A stretch of DNA of 64,000 nucleotides from positions 24,228 through 88,227 of the forward strand of contig NZ_FMHI01000003.1 of NCBI RefSeq assembly GCF_900090145.1. Direction: 5' to 3'. This document shows, piece by piece, positions 18,539 through 27,571 of this stretch. Numbering within the stretch: position 1 is the stretch's first letter; every line of letters begins with the position of its first letter. The translations under genes and the position numbers were made by a program. Origin of the DNA: Streptomyces sp. WMMB 322 (lineage in GTDB: Bacteria > Actinomycetota > Actinomycetes > Streptomycetales > Streptomycetaceae). The notes under the pieces are model-generated. The model did not search any database. It was not told the DNA's origin and saw only the letters and a program-made list of their open reading frames with translations.

Positions 18539-18573
18539 ACGGTCCCGGGAGGCACACCGCCTCCCGGGACCGT
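18539..18573 (+). terminator. 15-bp perfect hairpin terminator
   Basis: Perfect 15-bp inverted repeat (18539-18553 and 18559-18573) with an ACACC loop, followed by TCTCGTTC, 42 bp after the stop of the glycerophosphotransferase-like gene. Confidence 0.85.
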
Positions 18574-18618
18574 TCTCGTTCCCGCCCCGGGCGGGGTCCG
18601 GGCCCGGGCCCGTCAACA

Positions 18619-18660
18619 GTTCCCGTTCCCGTCCCCGTCCCCGTCCCCGTCCCCGTCCCC
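18619..18660. repeat. hexanucleotide microsatellite
   Basis: Two GTTCCC followed by five GTCCCC units, ending one base before the stop of the response-regulator gene. Confidence 0.85.
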
Positions 18661-18661
18661 G

Positions 18662-19264
18662 CTACAGCCAGTCGTGTTCCCGCGCGTACCGTGCCGCCTC
18701 GTGCCGGGTGCGGGTCTGGGTCTTCTGCATCGCGTTCGAGAGGTAGTTGCGCACGGTGCCCGGCGCGAGGTGGAGCTGGGCGGCGATGTCGGCGACCGAG
18801 TAGCCTTCGCCGGTCGCCCGCAGGGTGTCGGTCTCCCGGTCGGTGAGGGGGCAGTCGTCGACAAGGGCGAGTGTGGAGACGTCCGGATCGATCCACCGCT
18901 TGCCCTCGTGCAGGGTCTTGATGACCGACGTGATGTGTGCCGGTTCCGCGGACTTGCTGACGAAACCCTGGACTCCGATTTTCAGCGCCTTCCGGAGCAC
19001 GCCGGGCCTGGCGTGCCTGGTCAGCATGAGGATCACCTGCTCCGGCAGTGCACGGCGGATCTCCGAGGCGGCACCGAGTCCGTCGAGGCCGGGCATCTCC
19101 AGATCGACGACGAGGACGTCGGGCCGGTGCCGCAGCGTGACCTCCACGGCTGTTTCGCCGTCGCCTGCTTCGGCGAGCACGGTGATCTCCCCTTCGAGAG
19201 CGAGCAGCGACGCGAGGGCCTTGCGGAGGAGGGCCTCGTCGTCGGCGAGCACCACGGTGGTCAT
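18662..19264 (-). CDS. NarL/LuxR-family response regulator (DesR-like)
   Basis: 200-residue response regulator. The receiver domain carries the acidic pocket ADDE (residues 7-10), phospho-acceptor Asp54 in DLEMPG, and Lys in VSKSAEP. The C-terminal LuxR helix-turn-helix is LTDRETDTLRATGEGYSVADIAAQLHLAPGTVRNYLSNAMQKT. ATG 19264 is preceded by GGAAGGA. It lies 19 bp after the kinase gene in one operon, divergent from an ABC-2 exporter, which is the probable target. TGACG half-sites in the shared intergenic region are the likely operator. Confidence 0.9.
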   Translation of the reverse strand: MTTVVLADDEALLRKALASLLALEGEITVLAEAGDGETAVEVTLRHRPDVLVVDLEMPGLDGLGAASEIRRALPEQVILMLTRHARPGVLRKALKIGVQGFVSKSAEPAHITSVIKTLHEGKRWIDPDVSTLALVDDCPLTDRETDTLRATGEGYSVADIAAQLHLAPGTVRNYLSNAMQKTQTRTRHEAARYAREHDWL

Positions 19265-19283
19265 CTCTCGTCCTTCCCCGTCG

Positions 19284-20468
19284 TCACAGACCGGCTCGGT
19301 CACGGGCGTGCGGGAACACCGCGGCCGTCAGGAACCGCCCGTCCTTCCGCTGCACGGTCAGCTCTCCTCCGTCGTCCGCCAGGCGCTGCCTGAGGACGGA
19401 GAGCCCTCGCAGCTCCGGAAGCGGGTCATGCTCGGCGCCGTCGTTGACGATGGTGATGCCCGAGCGCGAGAGCGTGATCCGCACCTCGGTGGCCTGCGCG
19501 TGCCGCAGGATGTTGGTCGTCGTCTCGCGGAGGACCTGGCCGAGCAGTTCGTCCGCATGCGCCCCGGCCCCGGCGGTCCCCGTCCCGGTGGTGTCGGTCG
19601 CGGTCCGGCGCTCGACGCGCACCCCGATGCCCGCGGCCTCGAAGAGGTTTTTCGCGTTCTCCAGCTCCGCGGACAGGTTGAGGCGCCGCTGCGCGTGGGC
19701 GAGTTCCTTGGTCTGGGCGATGGTGTCTCCGACCAGGGCGTGCACCTCGACCAGTTCCTGCTCCACGCGTTCGACGTCGCTGTGCAGCAGCTTCCGGGCC
19801 AGCGCGATCTTCAGCTTCACCACGTGGAGCGTATGCCCCTGGATGTCGTGCAGATCGCCGGCGAAGCGCATGCGTTCCCGGACGACGGCCAGCTCCGCCT
19901 CGCGTTCCCGCGACTCCTCCAGTTCCGCGACGACGGCGTAGAACCGCTTGTTGGGGAACATCAGTCCGGTCACGACGGCGGTGATACCCGTCGGGATGAT
20001 GACGTACTGGGTCAGAACACCGACGACGTCCTCGTGCGAAACCGCGAGCCTCAGTGCGCCCACCGCGGCGACGCAGACGCTCAGCGCGACGGCTGCCGCA
20101 CCCCGGTGGCGCGGCAGTTGGGGGACGGTCTGGGTGCCCACGACCAGGAGGCCGAAGAACGCCGTCGTGCTGCCTGCGGGCGTCAGCACCCCGAAGAGCC
20201 ACACCCCCGCGGTGATGACCAGGCAGGGGAGTGCGACGCGGCAGATGTCGCCCGCCGCCCACCGCACGAAGGCCACGACGGCCGTCACCACCCCCAGGCC
20301 CAGGACGACGGCTCCCCACCAGGACCGGGCGTCGAGCGCCACCGTCAGCACTCCCGCTGCCGCCAGCAGCGGAAGCAGCATGACGAGGTTCAGCTTGCGC
20401 AGCCGTTCCTGCGTGTCGCCGCGGCGGAGAGAGGCCTCCGGGTACGTGTTCGTGCCGGCCGGCCTCAC
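19284..20468 (-). CDS. DesK-type sensor histidine kinase
   Basis: About 394 residues from GTG 20468. The N-terminal half has four to five transmembrane helices (VMLLPLLAAAGVLTVAL, AVVLGLGVVTAVVAFV, LPCLVITAGVWLFGVL, AAVALSVCVAAVGALRL). A HisKA_3 H-box DLHDIQGHTLHVVKLKIALA follows, then an ATPase domain with N-box ETTTNILRHA and the degenerate G region RGLSVLRQRLADDGGEL typical of DesK kinases. It probably senses membrane state or a membrane-active drug. GTG 20510 and 20546 are alternative starts; none has a good RBS. Confidence 0.87.
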   Translation of the reverse strand: MRPAGTNTYPEASLRRGDTQERLRKLNLVMLLPLLAAAGVLTVALDARSWWGAVVLGLGVVTAVVAFVRWAAGDICRVALPCLVITAGVWLFGVLTPAGSTTAFFGLLVVGTQTVPQLPRHRGAAAVALSVCVAAVGALRLAVSHEDVVGVLTQYVIIPTGITAVVTGLMFPNKRFYAVVAELEESREREAELAVVRERMRFAGDLHDIQGHTLHVVKLKIALARKLLHSDVERVEQELVEVHALVGDTIAQTKELAHAQRRLNLSAELENAKNLFEAAGIGVRVERRTATDTTGTGTAGAGAHADELLGQVLRETTTNILRHAQATEVRITLSRSGITIVNDGAEHDPLPELRGLSVLRQRLADDGGELTVQRKDGRFLTAAVFPHARDRAGL

Positions 20469-20686
20469 CGGGGCGCACCGGAGCGCTGAAGCGCCGCGCG
20501 GCGCAGGAACACGCGACGCACGGACCCGCGGCGGGACGCGCTGCACGGGGAGATGTCAGAGGTCTCGACCGCGTCGGCAGTGCGCGGTGGGCGGATCTGC
20601 ATGTGCGGCGCTCCGGGATCGGAAGCTGGGAAGCTCAAAAGCCGTGGTCGCTCCCCAGTAAACGTCCGGCGTCCTCGCGCCACCAG

Positions 20687-20739
20687 TGACGCAGCGTCAT
20701 ACCTTCACCCGGGGAAACGTCACGGTGGAGCGGTGACGT
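20687..20739. promoter_or_regulatory. candidate response-regulator operator, TGACG half-sites
   Basis: Two inverted repeats in the divergent promoter region share the same half-site: TGACG-CAG-CGTCA (20687-20699), and ACGTCAC and GTGACGT separated by 9 bp (20717-20723 and 20733-20739). They lie between the kinase and the ABC transporter genes. Confidence 0.55.
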
Positions 20740-20782
20740 GGCCGCACTGCCGCCCGGGCACGGCGACAGCTGGAATCGGGGC

Positions 20783-21727
20783 ATGTTCCCGACACCAGTT
20801 ATCGACGTCGAACGTCTGAATCTCGAGTACGGCGGATTCCACGCCGTGAAGGACCTGTCCTTCCAGGTGCGGCCCGGGGAGTTCTACGCGCTGCTCGGCA
20901 CGAACGGCGCGGGCAAGACCTCGGTCCTGGAGACCGTCGAAGGCCACCGCTCCCCGACGTCCGGCACCGTGCGCGTCTTCGGGCAGAGCCCGCGCGACCG
21001 TCGCGCCGTCCGGCCCAGAACGGGAATCATGCTCCAGGAGAGCGGCTTCTCCCCGGACCTCACGGTGAAGGAATCGGTCCGGGTGATCGGCAGGCTCACC
21101 GGGCGCACGGACAGCGTGGAACGCGTCCTCGGCCTCATCGGTCTCGTCCACAAGGCCGGCACGAAGGTCTCCCAGCTCTCCGGCGGTGAGAAGCGGCGCC
21201 TGGACTTCGCGACGGCCGTGTACGGAACGCCCGAGCTGATCTTTCTGGACGAGCCGACCACCGGACTGGACATCCAGGCCCGGGACGACCTGTGGGACGC
21301 CGTGGAGAAGCTGCGCGAGGAAGGCTCCACCATCGTTCTCACGACGCACTACCTGGAAGAAGCCCAGCAGCGTGCCGACCGGATCGGTCTCATGCACGAG
21401 GGCACCTTCCACCGCGAGGGCACCGTGCCGGAACTGACGCGGACCCTGCCGTCCGTCATCCGCTTCTCGCTTCCCTCCTGCGCACCGCCGCATCCGCTGC
21501 CCACGGCGGGCGGGCACGACGGGACGTTCCTCGTCGAGACCTTCGACCTGCAACGGGACCTGCACGTCCTGCTCCGCTGGGCGGAGGAGAACGCGGTGGA
21601 TCTGACGGAACTCGAAGCCGGGCCGACGCGGCTCGACGACGTCTTCCGCTCCATCGGCAGCGAACCGGCCACTCCCGCGACCCTTCGAGAAGAGGACCTC
21701 CACCATGCCCTCGATCGCTCTCAGTGA
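20783..21727 (+). CDS. ABC-2 exporter ATP-binding protein
   Basis: 314-residue ATPase of a drug/lipid exporter. Walker A GTNGAGKT (residues 39-46), signature LSGGEKRRL, Walker B LIFLDEPTTG and switch TTHYLEEAQQ are all intact; a C-terminal regulatory extension of about 90 residues follows. The ATG at 20783 removes a 15-residue RBS-less extension. The 3' end overlaps the permease start by 23 bp, implying coupling. Divergent from a DesK/DesR pair that probably controls it. Confidence 0.9.
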   Translation: MFPTPVIDVERLNLEYGGFHAVKDLSFQVRPGEFYALLGTNGAGKTSVLETVEGHRSPTSGTVRVFGQSPRDRRAVRPRTGIMLQESGFSPDLTVKESVRVIGRLTGRTDSVERVLGLIGLVHKAGTKVSQLSGGEKRRLDFATAVYGTPELIFLDEPTTGLDIQARDDLWDAVEKLREEGSTIVLTTHYLEEAQQRADRIGLMHEGTFHREGTVPELTRTLPSVIRFSLPSCAPPHPLPTAGGHDGTFLVETFDLQRDLHVLLRWAEENAVDLTELEAGPTRLDDVFRSIGSEPATPATLREEDLHHALDRSQ

Positions 21728-22421
21728 GCTGGTCCAGATGTTCCGGAACCGCCTGGTTCTGGTCACGATGTTCGTCGTGCCCGCGGCCCCCAGCGCGTTC
21801 TTCCTCCACAAACGCGACCTCTTCGAATCCCTGGGCTTCGGATACGTCGCAGCGGTGGTGCTGTTCATCGTGATGGGGACGGGCCTGTACGCCACCACGG
21901 TCACCACCCTCGCCTCACGCCGGCAGAACCTCTTCCTCAAGCGGCTGCGATCCACCACGGCGGGGGACGCCACCATCCTCTCCGGGCTGCTGCTGCCGGT
22001 CACCGTTGTCGCGCTGGTCCAGGTGACCGTGATCCTGACCGTGCTCGCCCAGGTCGCGGAGGAACCTGACAGCGTCCTCCTCCTGGCGGCCGCGGTCCTC
22101 TCGACGGTGGTCATGATGCTCGGCCTGGGGCTGGCCACGGCGGGAGTGACCAGTTCCCCCGAGCACGCCCAGGTGACAACGCTTCCCATCAGCGTCGGCA
22201 CCATCCTGGTGGCCGGCTGGGTGGGGATCAGCGGCACCGACGAACTCACCCTGCTCAAGCGGCTGCTTCCCGGCGGCTCTGCCGCCGAACTGACCGTCAA
22301 CGCCTGGGGCGGCGGCGTTCCGGTCGCCGACTCGCTGCTCCTGCTGGCACCCACGCTGGGCTGGGTCGTCGCCGCCGTCGCGCTGGCCGCACGGTTCTTC
22401 CGCTGGGAACCGCGCCGCTGA
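21705..22421 (+). CDS. ABC-2 type permease
   Basis: 238-residue integral membrane protein with about six helices (VLVTMFVVPAAPSAFFL, GYVAAVVLFIVMGTGLY, LSGLLLPVTVVALVQVTVIL, VLLLAAAVLSTVVMMLGLGLA, TLPISVGTILVAGWVGI, SLLLLAPTLGWVVAAVALAARFF). The cytoplasmic loop LASRRQNLFLKRLRSTTAGD is the ATPase-coupling segment of ABC-2 exporters. One permease and one ATPase suggest a homodimeric exporter. Substrate unknown. Confidence 0.88.
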   Translation: MPSIALSELVQMFRNRLVLVTMFVVPAAPSAFFLHKRDLFESLGFGYVAAVVLFIVMGTGLYATTVTTLASRRQNLFLKRLRSTTAGDATILSGLLLPVTVVALVQVTVILTVLAQVAEEPDSVLLLAAAVLSTVVMMLGLGLATAGVTSSPEHAQVTTLPISVGTILVAGWVGISGTDELTLLKRLLPGGSAAELTVNAWGGGVPVADSLLLLAPTLGWVVAAVALAARFFRWEPRR

Positions 22422-22698
22422 CGCCGCGCGCGGCGGATCACCGGGGCACCGGGGCACCGGAGCACCGGGGACGACGGAGGACGGCGGGCGCAGAGTGCCC
22501 GGCGTTCCGGCCGGAGGACGGCGCCACCACCCCGGCGGCCCGCCTGCCGGCCCGGCCGCCGGGCCGGGGCTGCGCGGTGCGGGCTGCCGCCCGAGGCCTG
22601 AGGAGGCACGTCCGCGCGTACTGACCGAACACCACAGCATCGGGACACCACAGCGTCCGGAGCGGACTCCGGACCGGAACCGGAAGGAAGGCCGAGGC

Positions 22699-22890
22699 AT
22701 GCCCGCGCAATGGGAGTACAAGGTGCTGACCTACGACCTCAAATGGAAGGGCTTCGACTACGACCAGATCGAGAAGGACCTCAACGACCTCGGCCGCCGG
22801 GGCTGGGAAGCGTTCACCACGCTCGCACCGGGGATCGGCGCCGGCCATGTCAACGAGGTCACCGTGATGCTGAAGAGGTCGACCACCTGA
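22699..22890 (+). CDS. DUF4177 domain protein, 63 aa
   Basis: 63 residues with the DUF4177 pattern: WEYKVLTYDLKWKGFDYDQIEKDLNDLGRRGWE followed by VTVMLKR. ATG 22699 is preceded by GGAAGGAAGGCCGAGG. The same frame is open 200 bp upstream, but that part has low-complexity Pro/Gly/Arg composition and no RBS. Small cytosolic protein, function unknown; the family often sits near stress or membrane genes. Confidence 0.8.
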   Translation: MPAQWEYKVLTYDLKWKGFDYDQIEKDLNDLGRRGWEAFTTLAPGIGAGHVNEVTVMLKRSTT

Positions 22891-22964
22891 TGCCCGGGGT
22901 CCCGGCGGAACCTGCCGGGCCCCGCCCGGCGCAGGCCGCCGGATGCAGGCTCCTCGGCGGGTGT

Positions 22965-23036
22965 CCCGTTCCGGTTCCCATTCCCCTGTCCCCGTTCCCG
23001 GTTCCGTTCCCGGTTCCGTTCCCCGTTCCGGTTCCG
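22965..23036. repeat. degenerate CCGTTC/GGTTCC microsatellite
   Basis: About twelve 6-bp units of the form GTTCCC, GGTTCC or GTCCCC in a row, in the gap between the DUF4177 and DJ-1 genes. Related in pattern to the array at 18619-18660. Confidence 0.8.
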
Positions 23037-23158
23037 AGGGGCACGGCAGCACGGACGGCACGGGCAGATCGGATTGGCGAAAGAAATCCGAGGGACGCGG
23101 GTGTTGAAGTGAACGACGGACCGACGCCGACACAGCGAAAGTAAGGAAGCTCTGCGCC

Positions 23159-23878
23159 ATGGCAAAGATCCTGATGGTCGTCTCCGCCGCCGACAGGCTC
23201 ACGCTCGCCGACGGCACGACCCACCCCACCGGCTACTGGGCCGAGGAGGTAGCCGTCTCGCACCGCGTGCTGCGTGAGGCGGGCCTCGACGTGGACATCG
23301 CCACTCCCGGCGGCGTGCGGCCCACGGTCGACCCCGTCAGCCTCGATGAGCGCGGCAACGTGGACGAGGCCTCCGCGAAGGAGTTCCGCGCCTATCTGGA
23401 CGCCCTCTCCGGCCGGTTGGACAAGCCGCTCACCCTCGGCGACGTACAGGCCGCGGACTACGACGCGGTCTACATTCCCGGCGGTCACGGCCCCATGGAG
23501 GACCTGGCACGGGACGCCGACCTCGCCCGTCTGCTCAGGGAGGCCGACAGCGGCGGCAAGGTCGTCGCGGCGCTGTGCCACGGCCCCGCGGGAGTGCTCA
23601 GCACCAGCGGCGGCGAGGCCGGCGAAGGCTTCCCCTTCGCGGGCCGCAGGCTCACCGTCTTCACGGACGAGGAGGAGCGGCAGGGCGGCCTCGGCGAAGC
23701 GGTGCCGTACTTCGTGGAGAGCAGGCTCCGCGAGCTCGGCGCCCTCGTCGAGACCGCCCCCGCCTGGACGAGCAAGGTCGTGACCGACGGCAACCTCGTC
23801 ACCGGGCAGAACCCGCAGTCCAGCGCCGACACCGCCCGGCAGGTGCTGCAGACGCTCAAGGACAGGGGCGTCGCCTGA
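23159..23878 (+). CDS. DJ-1/PfpI family protein (Hsp31-like class I amidotransferase fold)
   Basis: 239 residues. The nucleophile elbow is AALCHGPAG near residue 140 and the upstream glutamate lies in the TGYWAEEVAV block (about residue 25), a layout seen in Hsp31-type glyoxalase III/deglycase proteins. YIPGGHGPMEDL is the second conserved segment. ATG 23159 has AAGGAAG upstream. Likely detoxifies methylglyoxal or acts as a stress chaperone; which one cannot be told. Confidence 0.85.
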   Translation: MAKILMVVSAADRLTLADGTTHPTGYWAEEVAVSHRVLREAGLDVDIATPGGVRPTVDPVSLDERGNVDEASAKEFRAYLDALSGRLDKPLTLGDVQAADYDAVYIPGGHGPMEDLARDADLARLLREADSGGKVVAALCHGPAGVLSTSGGEAGEGFPFAGRRLTVFTDEEERQGGLGEAVPYFVESRLRELGALVETAPAWTSKVVTDGNLVTGQNPQSSADTARQVLQTLKDRGVA

Positions 23879-23918
23879 GGCGGAGCCCCCTGACGAGGCG
23901 GGCCGCGCCCCCTGACGA

Positions 23919-23951
23919 ATGAGGCCCCGGGGAACACGGCCCCTGCCTCAT
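23919..23951. terminator. hairpin between convergent genes
   Basis: ATGAGGC and GCCTCAT arms with an additional GGGG/CCCC inner pair. It overlaps the last codons of the minus-strand solute-binding protein gene, so it can serve the DJ-1 gene. Confidence 0.5.
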
Positions 23952-24949
23952 GGCAGCAGATCGTCCACCGGAACATGCCTTCCGCTCAGCAGGCCCGCCT
24001 CACGGTAGGCGGTCTGCTGCTTCGACAGCTGCCGTGTGTCGGTCCTGAGCCCGGGGTCCCACCGGTAGGCCGGTGTCCTGCGGAGCAGCCCGGTGTCCTG
24101 ACCGGTCGCCCTGGCCAGGATCGTAAGGTTCGCCCTTGAGGTTCTTCCGTCCCCCTGGAGGTCGGCCGCGCCCTTCCGCAGTGCCGTGAGGAACTGCTGC
24201 GCGACGGGCCGGGGGACGAAGTCCTGCCCGGCGATGAGGCCGGTGGCCACGGTGCCCTCCGGCGGCACCGCCAACTGGTCGGCCACATCGGCCCGTTCCA
24301 TGGCCGTGGTGAACGGGGCGGGCGACAGCGCGGCGTCCGTACGGCCCTCGGCGAGGGCGGCCCGCATGCCGGTGAACGGGACGTCCACCACCTTCACGTC
24401 TTTCAGCGTCAAGCCCGACTTCCGCAGGATGACGTCCAGTTGGTAGCCGCCGGCGCTCCCCGCACCGCCCGCGACGGCCACCCTGCGGCCGCGCAGGTCC
24501 GAGGGCTTCTCGACCTCCCCCGACCGCTTCAGACTCCGCGAGACCTCCAGCGCCGTGGGAGAGGGCTTCTCGCCGGTCGAGGCACCCATGGACGCCGCGA
24601 CCTTCACCTTGAGGCCCTCGGAAACGCCGTCGAACAGAGCGGCGGAGAACCCCGCCGCCACCATGTCCACCTCCCCGTAGGCCGCCAGCGGCGCCACGTC
24701 CTGCCCGGCCTTCACCTTCCGCATCCGCACGTCGATGCCCTCTTGCCTGAAGTAGCCCTTGGCGTCGGCCAGATAGAGCGGCGCGAAGAGCAAGGACGGT
24801 ACGTGGGCGACGTCCACCACCGTTCGGGCAGTGTCGTCTTCGCCCCGTTGCGCGCTTCCGCCGCCGCCCGCCGCGCACGCGGCGGAGAGCAGACCCAGCA
24901 CGGATAACACGGACAGCAGAACAGGCAGCGGTTCATGACGGCGAAGCAT
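23948..24949 (-). CDS. orphan ABC solute-binding lipoprotein (NMT1/SsuA-like)
   Basis: 333-residue exported lipoprotein. The signal peptide ends in the lipobox LSAAC with Cys25. The mature part has the type 2 periplasmic binding fold of the NMT1/THI5/SsuA group: HVPSLLFAPLYLADAKGYFRQEGIDV, VDMVAAGFSAALFDGV and GGYQLDVILRKSGLTLKDVKVVDV. Such proteins bind sulfonates, nitrate, thiamine precursors or riboflavin. No permease or ATPase lies next to it. GGAAGGA about 11 nt before ATG 24949 supports the start. Confidence 0.85.
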   Translation of the reverse strand: MLRRHEPLPVLLSVLSVLGLLSAACAAGGGGSAQRGEDDTARTVVDVAHVPSLLFAPLYLADAKGYFRQEGIDVRMRKVKAGQDVAPLAAYGEVDMVAAGFSAALFDGVSEGLKVKVAASMGASTGEKPSPTALEVSRSLKRSGEVEKPSDLRGRRVAVAGGAGSAGGYQLDVILRKSGLTLKDVKVVDVPFTGMRAALAEGRTDAALSPAPFTTAMERADVADQLAVPPEGTVATGLIAGQDFVPRPVAQQFLTALRKGAADLQGDGRTSRANLTILARATGQDTGLLRRTPAYRWDPGLRTDTRQLSKQQTAYREAGLLSGRHVPVDDLLP

Positions 24950-25198
24950 TGGCGAGGAGTTCCTTCCGGGTCGGATGGACGGGATGGACGGCGATGCCCC
25001 GGTCGCCGGGCTCTCGTTCGGCACCCGACGGTCAGGCCATGTCGGACTGTTCATCATCCGGCACGTAAGTCGACTCCCGCCTGTTATTTGCTCCTTGGCG
25101 CCCACCGGGAGAACGCCGACCCGCTTCCCCACGGTCACCCGCCCCGGCGGTCTCCCCGGCTGGGCCCTGCCGGTTCAGGGACCGTCCGCCGGACAGTC

Positions 25199-26038
25199 CT
25201 AGACGCGGCGCCAGCGCGCCAGCATGAAGGAGAAGAGGCCGTACAGGGTGACGCCGACGGCGATGGCCACGAGCAGCCACGGGCCCGCGGGAGTGTCGGC
25301 GAACGACCGCAACGCGCCGTCCATGCCCTTGGCTTCGCCGGCGTCCGAGGACCAGGCCGCCTCCATCGCGAAGATTCCCAGGGCCACGAGGACCGCTCCG
25401 CGGGCGACACCGCCGCTCACGCCCAGCAGATCCACCCACTTGCGGCTCCTGCGGGGAATGCGCGACATCTTCAAGTGATCGTGATACTTGCGCCGCAGTG
25501 CCTGTATGCCGCCCCAGCCCCCGAACACCGCGATGACCAGGCCGACTCCGCCGACCAGCAACTCCCCCGCCGGGAGGGACAGGGCGCGGGCGGTGACGTC
25601 CTCCGACTTCGCGTCGCTGGAAGAGCTGCTCCTCGCCCCGACGGCGTAGGACAGGACGGAGAAGGACAGCACCGCGTACAGCGCGAACCGCCCCGCCGAC
25701 ATCAGCCGCTTCCGCGCCTTGTGCCCGCCCTTCTCCGACGCGCCGAACACGGCCTCGGACAGCCGCCACAGCGCCAGCCCCGCGAGCCCGATCCCCACGG
25801 CCCACACGAGAAGCTGCCCGAAGGGCTGCGCCGCCAACTCCCGCAGAGCACCGCTCTGATCGGCCTGCCGGCCACCGTCACCGTCGCCGACCGCGATGCG
25901 CAGCGCGGCCAGCCCGACGAGGACGTACAGCACGCCCTGCGCGACCATTCCCGCCCGTACGACACCTTCGAGCACCGAGCTGTCGGCGGCCCGCCTGGCG
26001 CTGCGCCGTCCCCGTCTCATCACTGCCGGTGCGTTCAT
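25199..26038 (-). CDS. DUF1206 membrane protein
   Basis: 279 residues with three repeated pairs of transmembrane helices, each beginning with an R-AGMVAQGVLYVLVGLAALRIA-like unit (residues about 25-50, 105-135, 200-230). This is the triplicated DUF1206 architecture. The loop RRKYHDHLKMSRIPRRSRKW is basic and cytoplasmic. ATG 26038 with GGGAGG upstream. Function of the family is unknown. Confidence 0.88.
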   Translation of the reverse strand: MNAPAVMRRGRRSARRAADSSVLEGVVRAGMVAQGVLYVLVGLAALRIAVGDGDGGRQADQSGALRELAAQPFGQLLVWAVGIGLAGLALWRLSEAVFGASEKGGHKARKRLMSAGRFALYAVLSFSVLSYAVGARSSSSSDAKSEDVTARALSLPAGELLVGGVGLVIAVFGGWGGIQALRRKYHDHLKMSRIPRRSRKWVDLLGVSGGVARGAVLVALGIFAMEAAWSSDAGEAKGMDGALRSFADTPAGPWLLVAIAVGVTLYGLFSFMLARWRRV

Positions 26039-26272
26039 GTTTGCGGCCTCCCCTGCCCCTGGATCACGCCGGACCTCGGCGTACCTTCGCGGCTGAGCTG
26101 TTGCCCCGGCCGGGGTGAGAAAAACGCGAAGCTCGACTTGTCGCCCGGGGGCGGCAGTTCGGTCAGGGTGAGCGAGGGGAGCATGCTGCGACCGGCCGCG
26201 GCGACGGAGAACAGCGGCCTTCGCGTGGCCGAGTGGGCCGGGGCAGGGCCGGGGCAGCGCCGAGGAGAGTCG

Positions 26273-27571
26273 TCAGAACCGCACCGTCCGGTCGCGGGTT
26301 ACCTCCGGGACGGCGAGCACGGCGTCGAACGCCTCCGGCACCGGGGTGGACAGGACGGAACTCTGCGTACGGATCCGCTGCAGCAGCGGCTTCCGCTCCG
26401 CGTCATGCGGCGACGGCCGCAGATCGGTGAGCGTGATCGCGTCACCGGCTCCGGCGTCGACGAGCGCGGCCTCGACGCTGCCCGTCCCGGCGTCTTCGAG
26501 ACGGGCGTCGGCGAGGGTGAAGCCCACCTCGGCGGCGGGGTCCGGATACATCTCCGGGACATGGTCCGAGGTGTGGACGAGGGCCACCGACCTGTAGTCC
26601 CGGCCGAGCATGCGCCGCAGGTGCTGTCCCATGGGGAGCGCCGTGAGCACGCCGTCGAACTCCACCGCCGTCTTCTGGATGTGATTGTTGTGCGAGGCGA
26701 GCACGATCCGGGCGTCCGGTCCGGCGTGATCGAGGTGCCAGCGAACGGATTCGGCCATGAAGGTCTCCCGTACCGACAGGTCCGCGGCCATGGCCTGTCC
26801 GGACATGAGCCCGTTCATCGCCCGGAACATGTGGTCGGTGTGGCATGCGGCTTCCACCCTTCGCAGGGCGATGCCGAAGGGTCCCCGGCCGGCGCGGGAG
26901 ACACAGAGCGGTTCACCGGCCCGCAGCCGGAGCAGCAGGCGCGCCAACGAGGCCGTCAGAGCGTCCTGTTCGGCGGAAGAGAGCGCCGCCCACGCGGGCG
27001 CCGCCGCGGCGCCGGAACCCGCGCCGTCGAGGAAGCGGTCGCTGATCTCCAAAGCGGCGTCCACCAACGGGAGTGCACCGGGGTCGGCCTCTCGCAGGTA
27101 GTCGGCCACCGGCTCCAGGGCGGGACGAAGGGCACCGCCCGCCTCGGGCAGGTCGATGCCGGCGAACCGGAGAGGGTGGCGGCCGGCGCGGTTGTGACGT
27201 CGTAGCCAGTGCATGAGGTCCGCCGAGCCCCACTCCGCCGCGCTCCGGCTGACGTTCGCCAAGTCGGCGTCGTCGCCCTCACCTTGGAGCCACCGGTCGA
27301 GGGAGAAGGCTTCGCTGAAGCCGAACTCGAAGGCGAAGACCGTGAATCCGCACCGTTCGGCGAGGAAGCGCAGCACCCGTTGGCGGGCCCGGAAGAACTC
27401 CTCGACGAAATGGGCGTTCTCCCCCACGGCCACGACGCGGGCATCGCCCACGATCTCGCGCAGCGGCTCCAGATCGTCCAGAGGCTGCCGCGGATCGAGG
27501 GTGGTCAGAGTGGAGACGTTCTCGCGGAACCAGGCCGCGAGCACATCGCGGGGCGAGGTCTGGTCAGGCAT
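26273..27571 (-). CDS. erythromycin-esterase family protein
   Basis: 432 residues of the Ere/EreA-like superfamily. The conserved GEN-x-H block is AVGENAHFVEEF (Glu51, His54), followed by FAFEFGFSEAFSLDRWL, FAGIDLP and the histidine motif LASHNNHIQK. Known members hydrolyse the macrolactone of erythromycin; many chromosomal homologues have no proven antibiotic substrate. ATG 27571, moderate RBS (AGG). No macrolide cluster or other resistance gene is near, so a resistance role is only possible. Confidence 0.85.
   Translation of the reverse strand: MPDQTSPRDVLAAWFRENVSTLTTLDPRQPLDDLEPLREIVGDARVVAVGENAHFVEEFFRARQRVLRFLAERCGFTVFAFEFGFSEAFSLDRWLQGEGDDADLANVSRSAAEWGSADLMHWLRRHNRAGRHPLRFAGIDLPEAGGALRPALEPVADYLREADPGALPLVDAALEISDRFLDGAGSGAAAAPAWAALSSAEQDALTASLARLLLRLRAGEPLCVSRAGRGPFGIALRRVEAACHTDHMFRAMNGLMSGQAMAADLSVRETFMAESVRWHLDHAGPDARIVLASHNNHIQKTAVEFDGVLTALPMGQHLRRMLGRDYRSVALVHTSDHVPEMYPDPAAEVGFTLADARLEDAGTGSVEAALVDAGAGDAITLTDLRPSPHDAERKPLLQRIRTQSSVLSTPVPEAFDAVLAVPEVTRDRTVRF

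Noticed and set aside
18619..18660. CRISPR-like repeat
   Set aside because: Pure 6-bp tandem units without spacers.
24950..25198. Riboswitch ahead of the solute-binding lipoprotein
   Set aside because: No TPP, FMN or other known conserved core recognised in the region.
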